The notes beneath the pieces are model-generated. The model was not told the origin of the DNA, did not search any database, and saw only the letters and a program-made list of their open reading frames with translations. 64,000 nt of DNA, taken from assembly GCF_004210375.1 (NCBI RefSeq), contig NW_027467782.1, positions 36,011,771 through 36,075,770 on the forward strand, read 5' to 3'. The translations under genes were made by a program, and so were the position numbers. This document shows, piece after piece, positions 13,323 through 22,545 of this stretch; position 1 is the stretch's first letter; each line of letters starts with the position of its first letter. The DNA is from Tachypleus tridentatus (lineage: Eukaryota; Arthropoda; Merostomata; Xiphosura; Limulidae).

Positions 13323-13590
13323 AGGCCCTGCATGACCAGGTGGTTAAGGCACTAAACTCATAATCCGAAGGTCATGAGTTTGAATCCATGTTACACCAAA
13401 CATGCTTACCCTTTCAGCCATGGGGGCATTATAATGTGATGGTCAATCCCATTATTCATTGGTGAAAGAGTAGCCCAAGAGTTGGCAGTGGGTGGTAAAG
13501 ACTAGCTGCCTTCCCTCTAAATTATTGACAACTAGCAGATAGTCCTCATGTAGCTTTGTGCGAAATTCAAAAACAAACCAAAAACTAATT
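13323..13590 (+). mobile_element. tRNA-headed SINE, diverged
   Basis: Full order is visible: head GCATGACCAGGTGGTTAAGG (A-box region), a degraded B box GAGTTTGAATCC, body CCTTTCAGCCATGGGGGCAT, AGAGTAGCCCAAGAGTTGGC, CTAGCTGCCTTCCCTCTA, and tail TAGCTTTGTGCGAAATTC followed by an A/C-rich run. It is more mutated than the copies at 14620 and 19989, so probably older. Confidence 0.9.
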
Positions 13591-14236
13591 AGATTAATTA
13601 GAAATGAAAAGTTTAACCTTCTCAAAGCTGCTGAGAAATAGTTAACAATTTGTAACTTCTGAATTTGAACGATAAAGGTTCTTAGTAGCATTTCAAAAGT
13701 TATCAAAGAATGTTTTATGGGCATTATTTCAATTGTGAATGAGAATTCTTTAATATCTTCAATTAATCTCTTGATTGAAGTCAACTGAACAATGAGAGAT
13801 GTTGTTCAGCAATCTTATTTCTTTTTTTTCAGTAAAATCTGGGTCACATCTTAATAAATCAGAGATTCTGATGAAATATGATTTTTAGAAAATCGTATGT
13901 ATGCTCAAAATATAAATACATTGCTGACCAAAATCTTAAGGCCAATGAATATAAAGAGAAAGTATGGAATTTCCATTGTCAGACTCAACCAATTATTTGA
14001 GTAGAGATTCAAAAGATGAAAATAAGAAAAGGGAAAATAAAAAAAACCAAACTATTTTAGCATTTAATTGGGAAAATGTGAATACTGTGAAATTAGTCTA
14101 AATACTAGCTGGTCAAAAGTTTGAAACAATACCAAAAAGAAGTCCTAAACAGGGTAGGAAACGCCCAACAAGAGGTCTCAGAAGTGAGTTGCATGGCCGT
14201 CATTGCGAATAACTTCAAACATTCACTTTGGCATGG

Positions 14237-15174
14237 TCAGTATAAGTGTTTGCAGAAGGCTGGCTGGAATGTTATTCGAAGTGGTAAAGATGGCTTCATG
14301 AAGATCATGCACTGCTTGGAATTGACGTCCATTTCCATAGACTTCCCTTGCCATCCACCCCCAAATGTTATTAATGGATGGTCCAAAAACATCACGTTAT
14401 TTGCCATGAAAAAGCCCTTTGTCATGCAGGCGTTGTGGATTGCAGTGTTGTCCTCCTGAAAGATCCAGTCATTTCCACACAAGCGAGGGAATCAGTCAAT
14501 AAGGATGTTCTCTCCAACATACCAATGTAGACACCCCTATATAACCTGAAGTTCCATTGTTCCATGGAAGGAGAAGGCATCCCAGATCATGATGAAACCT
14601 CCTCCACTGTGTCGTGTAGGCCTGGCATGGCCTAGCGCGTTAAGGCGTGTGCTTCGTAATCTGAAGGTCGCGGGTTCGCGCCAAACATGCTCGCCCTCCC
14701 AGCCGTGGGGGCGTTATTATGTTACGGTCAATCCCACTTTTCGTTGGTAAAAGAGTAGCCCAAGAGTTGGCGGTGGGTGGTGATGACTAGCTGCCTTCCC
14801 TCTAGTCTTACACTGCTAAATTAGGGACGGCTAGCACAGATAGCCCTCGAGTAGCTTTGTGCGAAATTCCAAAACAAACAAACAAACGTGTCGTGTAGAA
14901 AATGTCTCCGGTGGGATATCCTAATCGTGCCAGTAACGTTAGAAGCCATCTGGACCATCCAGGTTAAGTTTTTCTCAACCCGTCGAACCCTCCTGCTCAA
15001 TGCCGGCGAAAGTTTCTTGAGCCGACCACTTGAAATTCTCGTTCCGTATCCCTCAGGGTCTTTTAAAAAATTTGCAACAGCAGTTTTACTACGCCCAATC
15101 TCACCAACGATGGCACGTTGAAAGAGACCTTGCTTTTGCAGCTCGACAACTCTGCCACGTTCAAACTCTTTCAA
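14237..15174 (-). pseudogene. Tc1-like transposase, split by a SINE
   Basis: The N-terminal part (15174 down to about 14899) begins MKEFERGRVVELQKQ and contains the helix-turn-helix segment IVGEIGRSKTAVANFLKDP, then RRVRRVEKN. After the SINE at 14620-14887 the catalytic part resumes with GGGFIMIWDAFSFHGTMEL, a stop, and NDWIFQEDNTAIHNA, which holds the second catalytic Asp of a DDE/D transposase. The next region (INNIWGWMARE) is in another frame. One insertion, stops and frameshifts rule out activity. Confidence 0.88.
14620..14887 (+). mobile_element. tRNA-headed SINE nested in the Tc1 element
   Basis: Complete copy with head CCTGGCATGGCCTAGCGCG, shortened B-box region GCGGGTTCGCGCC, body and tail TAGCTTTGTGCGAAATTCC ending in AAACAAACAAAC. 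It is flanked by a perfect 11-base target-site duplication GTGTCGTGTAG at 14609-14619 and 14888-14898, as expected for LINE-driven insertion. It is well preserved and younger than its host transposon. Confidence 0.95.
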
Positions 15175-15471
15175 CTTTTTTAGCCTTTGTCATATTTTTA
15201 CCCAATGAAACACAGGAGATGTCAGTGGAAGATGTTGATAACGCTAATGCTTGAACACAAATTACTAAATTTCGTTACATGTTTACTGATTAACACTTCG
15301 TTTCATTATAGTCTTAAACTTTTGGCCAGCTAATATTTAGGCTAATTTCAAAAGTTTTTATGTTTATTTTCATCTTTCGAAGCTCTACTCAAATAAGTGG
15401 TTGAGTCTAACAACGCAAAATGCATATTTTTCTTTTTGTTCATTGGCCTTAAGATTTTGGCCAGCAGTGTA

Positions 15472-16095
15472 TGTTTTAAATATGTTCTGTTGTGTGTAAT
15501 ATAAACCTTAATAATGTATTTACTTTTTAAAATAATGTTTATTTTTTATTGGCCGACAGGGGACACTGCATTTATTACAGTGTTTTTTTATGCCTAAAAT
15601 GAAAACGTTACAGCAATTTGCATATTTGCGAAACTGCAACAGAGTAATATACTTGCTAAGTACATAAATAAAATAATAATTTAAAATAGTATTGTTTGAA
15701 CAGAAAGATTATTTCTTGAACATTATGAATATATTTGTTGGTAGGTACTTTAATTTGTGAACAAGACAATGTCTATTTGGCACTCTTAGTTTTGCTCATT
15801 TCAAAGTTTCATCCTTTCTTTTCGGACGATAGCAATTAATTTATTTAATTGGGTGTACACTTGTGTCTTCATAGTTAAAGTCAAAAAGTCTGTAAGAAAA
15901 AATGGAAATCTGTTCTACTTCAGGATGTACAAAAACGCTACACGAAAATAGTCCATTTTACCCTCAAAGAGGATTATCAAGCCAACTAACTCTAGGTGAT
16001 GGATGCTTACATCTACATATATCCATTTAACGGTTTATCTTTATTGTAAGATATCAAACCCTTTTATGCTTTAGAAGACCAATGTAAGAATATAT
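15472..16095. other. No recognised feature
   Basis: AT-rich single-copy-looking sequence between the Tc1 element and the Penelope-like remnant. No exon or repeat was recognised. Confidence 0.45.
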
Positions 16096-16099
16096 GTAG

Positions 16100-16790
16100 T
16101 GCCTTTTTCATTCAGCAACAATGTTATTCTTGATGAAGAGAAACTTGAAATAAAATGTATCTCAGAATGGCTTCTATGGATGTTAACAGTTTTATTGATA
16201 AGGAGAGAACAACGTTTTGACCTTCCTTATTCAAGAATAACAAAATTTGAAGTATCCGTTGACAGACACGTCATAGGGACGAGAGTATAAACGGAAACTG
16301 GTACTGGATTGTAGAGGACGTTGTAGGTTATGTAGGTTCCTTTACATTGGCTTAGTTTTAGTTGTTGTGTAAGTAGGCTTCTTGGATTTTGCGTTTGTTT
16401 ATATTTGTATCCCAACTTGATATCTGGATGTTTTCTATGGTTATTTTGTGTTTATTTGGTTTACAGTGTTCAAAATCACGTGTGAAGGAGTTTTGTGTTC
16501 TTTGAATCTATTTTCCATTTTTCTGCTTGTTTCTCAAATATAGATGTCGTGGCAGTTATTGCATTGTATTTTATAAATTATGTTGTGTTTGTCAGTGTAG
16601 TTTTTACATACTATGGACTTTAGTTTTGTACCTGGTATTTCAATAAATTTAGTGTTTACCGGAATGTTGTGTTTTGTTATAATTTTTTTCTCCAAATGTT
16701 GGTTATTTTTCGCTGATGTCGGTAATATATGGTATACAGCATTGTATTAATTATGTATTTTAAAATATAAACAAGCTGTTCACAAATATT
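16100..16790 (-). mobile_element. Penelope-like element, 3' coding end plus pLTR
   Basis: On the minus strand, coding remnants from about 16780 to 16358 are followed by non-coding sequence with AACGTTGTTCTCTCC and AAATGTATCTCAG-type blocks (16100-16250) that match the other Penelope pieces here. The hammerhead in this copy is damaged (GGTCAAAACG instead of GGTCGAAACG, with the CTGA part lost). Downstream coding text includes the GIY-YIG endonuclease signature. Confidence 0.8.
16358..16780 (-). pseudogene. Penelope-like GIY-YIG endonuclease domain, broken
   Basis: Reading with shifts gives VNTKFIEIPGTKLKSIVC, then NIIYKIQCNNCHDIYI, a stop, ETSRKMENRFKEHKTPSHV, and SWDTNINKRKIQEAYLHNN before the stop at 16358-16360. 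This is the Penelope layout YKI-x-C-x2-C...YIGETxR with zinc-binding cysteines, then the C-terminal tail. The Gly of YIGET is replaced by TGA at 16534-16536 (GGA to TGA). In intact elements this domain nicks DNA for target-primed reverse transcription. The reverse transcriptase is missing. Confidence 0.82.
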
Positions 16791-17340
16791 CTTGTGTCCC
16801 AAACTAAATAATTGAATACAAACCGCTACAGTTTATCTGTTGAACACACTCGTAGTGACAACTCCAAGAACAGTAATTAACGCTCAATTTAGGAAATGTC
16901 ATTTATTTGAAGAAAGAAGTAATTATGTTTTATATGACGCTAGAAATCTGGTTTTGATACCTGTGGTGGGCAAAACAAAGGTATTGTTGTAGCTTTATGC
17001 TTAAGAACAACAAATAAACATAAAATTTACAGAAACTCCTGACTACACGTAAATTCGTTTACACAAATTACTGATCCGAGTCTTCTGAGGACTAAAAATA
17101 AAATGTACAATTCAGTGAAGACGAAGCTTTTTGAAAAGTTAAAAAAAACAAAAAAAACAACAGACATCAAAATCCAGAAGTGATTTAAAGAAAGATCTGT
17201 TTTGTTTTACTGTATCCTCAAATTTGGACATTGTTTTTTAAATAATTGAAAATAATGAACAAAAATAACATGGACATATTTAAAATATAAATAATTTTAT
17301 TCAATGAGATATTGTTTCAATCAGTAATTTTCCCAATAAC
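16791..17340. other. No recognised feature
   Basis: AT-rich sequence. An AATAAA motif on the minus strand near 17298-17303 may be the polyadenylation signal of the candidate exon just above it. Confidence 0.4.
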
Positions 17341-17353
17341 AAAAAAAACATTA

Positions 17354-17515
17354 AACGTGATAACGATGAATTCTCTTTGAGGTGGTGACATATGAAGAAG
17401 GCTCAGATGGATAAGTAAGAAAACGCTGTTGCAAGTGTAACGTAGCAACAAATCTGTGATGTATGGAGAATGTTTTGTCATCAGTAGGTACAAGTAGTTT
17501 ACACAGACTCTGAAA
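17354..17515 (-). CDS. Candidate terminal exon of an unrecognised host gene
   Basis: On the minus strand a pyrimidine/AT tract ending TATATTTCAG precedes an open frame that begins SLCKLLVPTDDKTF, continues ATLHLQQRFLTYPSEPSS and ends KRIHRYHV with TAA. An AATAAA lies roughly 50 bases after the stop. Amino-acid composition is protein-like and differs from the low-complexity frames nearby. I do not recognise the family. No partner exon was found, so it may be chance. Confidence 0.35.
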
Positions 17516-17519
17516 TATA

Positions 17520-17537
17520 CATATATATATATATATA
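17520..17537. repeat. (AT)n microsatellite
   Basis: An uninterrupted alternating TA run beside the candidate exon acceptor. Confidence 0.8.
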
Positions 17538-17579
17538 CAGTTTGTAACCTGTTTGTTGTACACGTACTTGATCACTACA

Positions 17580-18284
17580 GAACTTTATCGAAACATTTTA
17601 CGTTTATTATGTTAAGTTTGTAACAAAGTTTTCTTACTTACCCATTCAAGCCGTCTTCAAACAATAGCTAGAGATGATTCTTAAACCCTTCAAACTAATT
17701 AGATAATTACTATTAAAGACAAGTGATATTGGTTAACAGTCAATTCCAGAAGTATGATAAAGATAGTTTACAATAATTTCCTGTTCGTAGACAACAATAT
17801 GAGCACGTGATTAAATTATTGCTGATTTTATTTTATTTTATTTTTTTAACGTGGAACGTTATTATCACCTACGTGTTATCTTCCTGTGGCTTCATTCAGC
17901 TGCACGCTACATTTCACATGAAGGCGTTATATTTCACGTCCATCGTCACAGTATTATATCTTGGCTGTTGCTAATAAAGGCTAAGAATATATTCTGAAAA
18001 CCGTATTCTTTAGAAACTTAAATCTGCACAATCAAAACTATTTGGCATAAATAAAGCATTGGGTGCACAATACTTAAATTTGTTTTATTTAGTGTTACAT
18101 CTTAACTTTCACATCTCACGTTCAACGTGACTGAAAGGATTATCAGACGAAACGTGTTATCCTCAAACCAGACTGTTTCTCAAAGTGTTGGATGAGATTT
18201 TAAGTTATTTTTTTTCATTCTGTGAATATTTCAGTGTAAACTGTTCTAATGAAACGACATTCAAGTGATGTATGATTTCAGAGA
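17580..18284. other. No recognised feature
   Basis: Mixed AT-rich sequence without a frame, splice pair or repeat that I can support. Confidence 0.45.
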
Positions 18285-18342
18285 GATCTGGGGCAGATGG
18301 CCTAGTTGCTTTGCGCCATAAAACACCAAATCAACCACAGAG
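18285..18342 (+). mobile_element. 5'-truncated LINE, extreme 3' end only
   Basis: About 55 bases matching the last bases of the LINE family: GGGGCAGATGGCCTAGTTGC then TTTGCGCCATAAAACACC and AAATCAACCA. Copy B ends with the same order at 30826-30881. Such stubs are typical of aborted target-primed reverse transcription. Confidence 0.75.
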
Positions 18343-18730
18343 ATGTATTAAAGAAATAAAGCCAACGTTTATATAATAAATTTAAATTAGACTGTCCACA
18401 TTCTCAAAATATTATAAAACTGTTTCAATTAAAAACTTTACTTTATAAAAATAAAATATTTCAGTATAATGAAGTATAAAGATATAGAAATATGTAGAGT
18501 GCATAAGGATCTTCTCAGTTTCACAGTACTTTATACAGTAAAATTTTTGGATAAAACAATTTTTATTGTATTTTAAAAGTGAAGATAGCCTAATTAAATG
18601 CTGTCTCATTCTTAACACATCATTAATCGTGTTATTTCTTCGATTAATGCCAGTAATAACCAAAGATATCTTTCTATGTCACGACCTTAATATTCTGATT
18701 ATATCATTGTATTTTCACAGAGACGTTCAT
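18343..18730. other. No recognised feature
   Basis: AT-rich sequence between the LINE stub and the second-family SINE. Confidence 0.45.
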
Positions 18731-18850
18731 TTTGTGCCTCCGGCTAGTACAGCGGTAAGCCCACGGATTTATACCGCCAAAATCAGGGGTTCGATTCCCC
18801 GCGGCAGGACCAGTAGAGAGCCCGATTTGGATTTGTTCTAAGAAAAAAAA
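18731..18850 (+). mobile_element. Second, shorter tRNA-headed SINE family
   Basis: tRNA-like head GGCTAGTACAGCGGTAAGCC, then ATTTATACCGCCAAAATCAG and a clear B box GGGGTTCGATTCCCCGCGG. The tail AGAGCCCGATTTGGATTTG ends in an A-rich run. It is not an intact tRNA gene: the arms do not close and a SINE tail follows. Related, more decayed copies are at 19290, 33885 and 60535. Confidence 0.8.
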
Positions 18851-19054
18851 ACACAAAACATTCATTTTGTATTGAATGATATTCATGTAAAGAGTAAGGT
18901 ATACAAAGAAGATCTCACAGATAAATTATCTCAAACGTATATTTTCATGGCATAAGGCGTTGCATTAGCAACTTTTGACAGATCACCAACAGCTACTTAG
19001 CTCGAAAATATATTCATCAATAGTTATGGTAAAATGATGCCAACTGTGTGCGGT
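18851..19054. other. No recognised feature
   Basis: Short spacer between the SINE and a Penelope-derived insertion. Confidence 0.4.
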
Positions 19055-19068
19055 TAATTTCAACATAA

Positions 19069-19250
19069 AAATGTATCCTGAAGACGGCTGGTATGGATGT
19101 GAAAATAAAGAACAACCTTTCGACTTTCTTAGGCTTTTTTGTGAACCTGAAATGTTGTTCTCTACTTTATTCCAATTAAAAGTTTTAATACCCATACCAG
19201 CCGTCTTTAGAATACATATTTACTTCAAGTTGATTTCTTGTCGTCACGAA
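19069..19250 (-). mobile_element. Penelope-derived palindromic insertion with 14-bp duplication
   Basis: Inverted arms AAGACGGCTGGTATGG at the left and CCATACCAGCCGTCTTTAG at the right, with hammerhead-flank blocks (GAACAACCTTTCGAC and GTGAACCTGAAATGTTG) facing each other, and TTGTCGTCACGAA at the end. A perfect 14-base duplication TAATTTCAACATAA flanks it (19055-19068 and 19251-19264). The ribozyme stem II is missing. Confidence 0.75.
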
Positions 19251-19289
19251 TAATTTCAACATAATTTTACGGTTTTACAAAATAGACAT

Positions 19290-19395
19290 TCTCTCGGTTG
19301 GAGGAGGTAGGTTTAAAGATTTATAACGCTAAAATATAGTATTCGATTCCAAAACCTGGCACAGCAGGTAACTTAATGTGCATTTCTCTAAAACA
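19290..19395 (+). mobile_element. Decayed copy of the second SINE family
   Basis: AGATTTATAACGCTAAAAT and a damaged B box GTATTCGATTCC match the element at 18731. The tail is eroded. Confidence 0.55.
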
Positions 19396-19439
19396 ATCTG
19401 TCAAACAGTCAAAATAAAAAAACTACTGCCAAAATTAGC

Positions 19440-19976
19440 TACATATTTTCAGTTGTTGAGGACCAAATGACCATTCTCTCTCTCTTGTTTTATTGCGATT
19501 TAGGTCTAAAGACCCCGAAGGATCAAGTTCGTTGACCTTATCCTCTACCATTCTGTTTTACAATTGAATATCAATCTTAACAGTAACAACATTGTCGGTA
19601 GTGACCTGATTGGCCACTTGTGATTCCCCACGCGCTTCCTCATTGGCCACTTCCATCTTTCGTTTCTTCATCAGCTGCGTTTATGAGCTTCATTATGTTT
19701 TCGTTTTCCTCAGACGGTCCAGGTTTGACTTCTGACCCCTGGTTAAGCCAGAGCACAAAGGATCATCCGTGTACAGTGTGCTCCAGCTCACTTCCTATGA
19801 ACGCTAAATCTCAAATCATTGTGTTAATTTCTTTAAGTAACAGCAGGAAACCAGTCCATTCAGAGCTAAATGGTTTCCGTACGTCATGCATATATAACTA
19901 CTACACCCAATCACCAAGTTATAAAGTCCTTTCCTTGACAGTTTTGTTGTGGCACCTAATGGCTGCTTTCGTACTT
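19440..19976 (-). other. Higher-GC stretch with possible coding remnant
   Basis: On the minus strand one frame reads MKKRKMEVANEEARGESQ and continues NQVTTDNVVTVKIDIQL before a stop, with another charged frame (EENENIMKLINAADEETK) partly overlapping it. Composition looks coding-like, but I recognise no family and the two frames conflict. It could be an exon, a retro-copy or chance. Confidence 0.2.
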
Positions 19977-19988
19977 CCTGACATGCAT

Positions 19989-20258
19989 GACCAAGCGTGT
20001 TAAGGCGTGCGACTCGTAATCTGAGGGTCGCGGGTTCGCGTCCCCGTCGCGCCAAACATGCTCGCCCTTTCAGCCGTGGGGCCGTTATAATGTTACGGTC
20101 AATCCCACTATTAGTTGGTAAAAGAGTAGCCCAAGAGCTGGCGGTGGGTGGTGATGACTAGCTGCCTTCTCTGTAGTCTTACACTGCTAAATTAGGGACG
20201 GCTAGCGCAGATAGCCCTCGAGTAGCTTTGTGCGAAATTTAAAAACAAACAAACAAAA
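19989..20258 (+). mobile_element. tRNA-headed SINE with 12-bp duplication
   Basis: Nearly consensus: GACTCGTAATCTGAGGGTCG, B box CGCGGGTTCGCGTCCCCGTC, CTTTCAGCCGTGGGG, AGAGTAGCCCAAGAG, and tail GCGCAGATAGCCCTCGAGTA followed by GCTTTGTGCGAAATTT. The first bases of the head are missing. A perfect duplication CCTGACATGCAT sits at 19977-19988 and 20259-20270. Confidence 0.95.
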
Positions 20259-20270
20259 CCTGACATGCAT

Positions 20271-20650
20271 ATTCTTTATCTATAATTTCTTGTGTCAACC
20301 ACACCTAATAGACTTGTAAACGGTTCTACTGAACAAAGAAGTGAGCTGTATATCACATTTACTACTAAAACTTAAGCATTTTAGGCTCATAAGTAGTGAT
20401 AAAATTACATTAAAATAAACTGTAGAAGTCCGATTTGTGTAAACGTTTGAAAACCTATCGATTTCTTATGTTTCACTAACTTATAAGGTTTACACGTAAC
20501 TTTTATGAGTAATTCCAGTATTTGCTACGTTACACAATACGCCAGTGTGATCGGTAAATAAACGTAGCAGAGACTGACATGGGTTGACAAACTTTTCAAG
20601 GACTGGTAGTCTGTATCGCCCATCCCGCTAGACTGTGTGAAACTGCACTG
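20271..20650. other. No recognised feature
   Basis: AT-rich sequence after a SINE, without a supported feature. Confidence 0.45.
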
Positions 20651-20651
20651 T

Positions 20652-20736
20652 CAGTTATAGTTTGTGTTAAGGTGGAATACACAGTGTTATAGTTTGTATT
20701 AAGGTGGAATGCACAGTGTTATAGTTTGTGTTAAGG
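20652..20736. repeat. Short tandem repeat, about 34 bp x 2.5
   Basis: Units contain TTATAGTTTGTGTTAAGG then TGGAATACACAG. Confidence 0.85.
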
Positions 20737-21547
20737 CACCTGAAGAAGCACAACAAAATTCTTTTTAAGTTTTTTGTTTTTTACGATTAATATTTTACAA
20801 AAATTGAAAGACATATTACATGGTTTATTTCAACATTACCCTAGTGAACTGTGAGCGCTGTATTATGTTCAGAAAAAAATATTAATCAGGTAATTCATAA
20901 ATGCATTCATTCGGATCACACTCAGATCAAGTCAAAATTTGCAATTTTATATCTTCTATGTATAGATAGAATGTAACTCATTTTAGAACTACAAATTTAT
21001 TTCCTCATAGTGATTACAAACTTACAACTATTTTCAACATAAATGTGTATACTCACAAACTGTTAAAACACGTTTAATTTCTCTTATGTTTACATAAACC
21101 AAGTAGACTGTCGGTGTTAGTGTTCGTACAAAATCAGATATTCAACAAATTTTTATCTTATCAAAATCATATGAAACTTCGTATTCAAAATTCCCGACAA
21201 ATCAACTGCAAGCGAACAATTGAATTTGTGTCACATATTTTAACTAATTTTTTCTTAATTTACATTTTATTCTGAACAGAGATTTAACTCATTTTCTAGT
21301 ATTGGCTGTATTTTTATAGTAAAAACACCAAAAATCTTTCTTTTTGAGCTTTCAAGTATATTTTATCTGATAATTAAGTTGTTTATCAAAACGTATGGGA
21401 AAATTTAACAACTCAATAAAAAGTATATTTCAGATTAAACCTGTCGAATGTAACATATCAGGTTTTCTTTAATAAAATTGTTGTATAGTAAAACCCTGCT
21501 TTTAACTTCCATTGTTCGAAAACGTGGTAAATGTATCGTTGGCGAAA
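20737..21547. other. 3' flank of the P4HA-like gene
   Basis: AT-rich sequence downstream of the last P4HA-like exon on the minus strand. No clear polyadenylation site was pinned down. Confidence 0.4.
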
Positions 21548-21633
21548 TTATAAACCTGCGAAATATTCGTTTCTCTCTAAACTGCACAGTTTCCGGAACA
21601 TCTGGCTGTTCACCCTGAACCACTTGTTGCTCA
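21548..21633 (-). CDS. P4HA: P4HA-like last coding exon
   Basis: Acceptor TTTTTTAG, then a split Val codon and SNKWFRVNSQMFRKL, CSLERNEYFAGL and TAA at 21548-21550. VSNKW is the conserved C-terminal box; phase matches the donor at 32423. The last intron is about 10.8 kb because it holds LINE copies B and D. LINE fragment D begins within about 30 bases of the acceptor. Confidence 0.78.
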
Positions 21634-21664
21634 CTAAAAAATATCAAATAAAACAACTGACTTT

Positions 21665-22365
21665 TACAGAACAAAGTCTATAAAATTAACGAAACATTAA
21701 AAACGGCCTTTAAAAACTAAAACCATTTCTGAGGTGAACAGTATCAACTTCGCTTATAACACTGTTTAAAGTTATGGATTTAACCTTTAGACAAAACATG
21801 TTTAAAATGGTGCCGTCGTTGAGAGTCCTAACAACGGGAAGACAGTAAAATGTGGCTTATTTTAACCTGAGTGTTATACAGACAACACATTGGTGCATCA
21901 GTCCCAGATAAAAGAAAACGATGAGTTAAAAAATTGTGACAAATGCGTCGTATAGTTAGAACAACTTCCTCTTTCCGATCCTTACAAGGCCCGGCATGGC
22001 CAGATAGTTAAAGCACTCGACTCGTAATCCGAGAGCCGTGGGTTCAAATCACCGTCGGACCAAACATTTTCGCCCTTTCAGCCGTGGAGGTATTATAATG
22101 TTAAGGCCAATCCCACTATTCATTGGTAATAGAGTCGCCCAAGAGTTGGCGGTGCCTTCTCTCTAGTCTTACACTGCTAAATTAGGAATGGCTTTGCGTG
22201 AAATTCAAAACTAAAATAAACCAATCCTTACGGAAGCAAGACGGTCAAAGTCCAATTGAGGGTTTTATTTGTAAAGCTTGTCTTCACGTTGCTCACTCCA
22301 AGTCGACTGCCAACTGGCACGGAGCCGAGCCTTGAATACAGGACCATTGTCCATGTATAGAAAAG
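21665..22365 (-). mobile_element. LINE copy D, fragment of ORF2 C-terminus
   Basis: The minus strand matches copy B from about 29570 (TACATGGACTATGG, AAGGCTCGGCTCCGTGCCAG) through the terminal zinc-knuckle region and ORF2 end. A SINE splits it at 21986-22223. Both LINE ends are missing. It abuts the last P4HA-like exon. Confidence 0.85.
21986..22223 (+). mobile_element. tRNA-headed SINE inserted in LINE copy D
   Basis: Head AAGGCCCGGCATGGCCAG, GACTCGTAATCCGAGAGCC, body CCCTTTCAGCCGTGGAGG and a shortened tail GGCTTTGCGTGAAATTC. The AGCTAGCGCAGATAG stretch is deleted. Duplication ATCCTTAC lies at 21978-21985 and 22224-22231, inside LINE sequence. Confidence 0.9.
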
Positions 22366-22394
22366 GTCCAGCAGCGAAAACCAAGTTGTAGTTT

Positions 22395-22545
22395 TTACTC
22401 AGGACGGATGGTATAGATATTAACAATTTTACTTAGGTCGAACCTTGTTCTCTGCTTTATTAGTAGAAGTATTAAAACCCATACCAGCCGTCCTAAGTTA
22501 CATTTTTACGTCAAGTTGCTAGTCTCTTAATGACTGATTGACAAA
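22395..22545 (+). mobile_element. Penelope-derived fragment
   Basis: Inverted arms CAGGACGGATGGTATAGAT and CCATACCAGCCGTCCTAAG enclose TAGGTCGAACCTTGTTCTC, the 3' half of a hammerhead on the plus strand (GGTCGAAAC-GTTGTTC type, one base changed). Then TTTTTACGTCAAGTTGC follows. Related to 19069-19250. Confidence 0.65.

Larger units (their letters stand above)
13919..15469 (-). mobile_element. Tc1/mariner-like DNA transposon with about 200-bp inverted repeats
   Basis: Ends match as inverted repeats: CATTGCTGACCAAAATCTTA at the left and its complement at the right (GATTTTGGCCAGCAGTG), each flanked by TA (13917-13918 and 15470-15471), the usual Tc1/mariner target duplication. The inverted similarity extends inward about 200 bases, including a second conserved block AGCTGGTCAAAAGTTTGAAA near 14108 and its complement near 15305. 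Without the nested SINE the element is about 1.27 kb. The transposase inside is dead. Confidence 0.9.

Noticed and set aside
13452..13784. Minus-strand 110-codon frame
   Set aside because: Half of it is antisense SINE; no family or splice support.
19816..20055. Minus-strand frame beginning MARRGREPATLRLRVARL
   Set aside because: Its start is antisense SINE head sequence; not a conserved gene.
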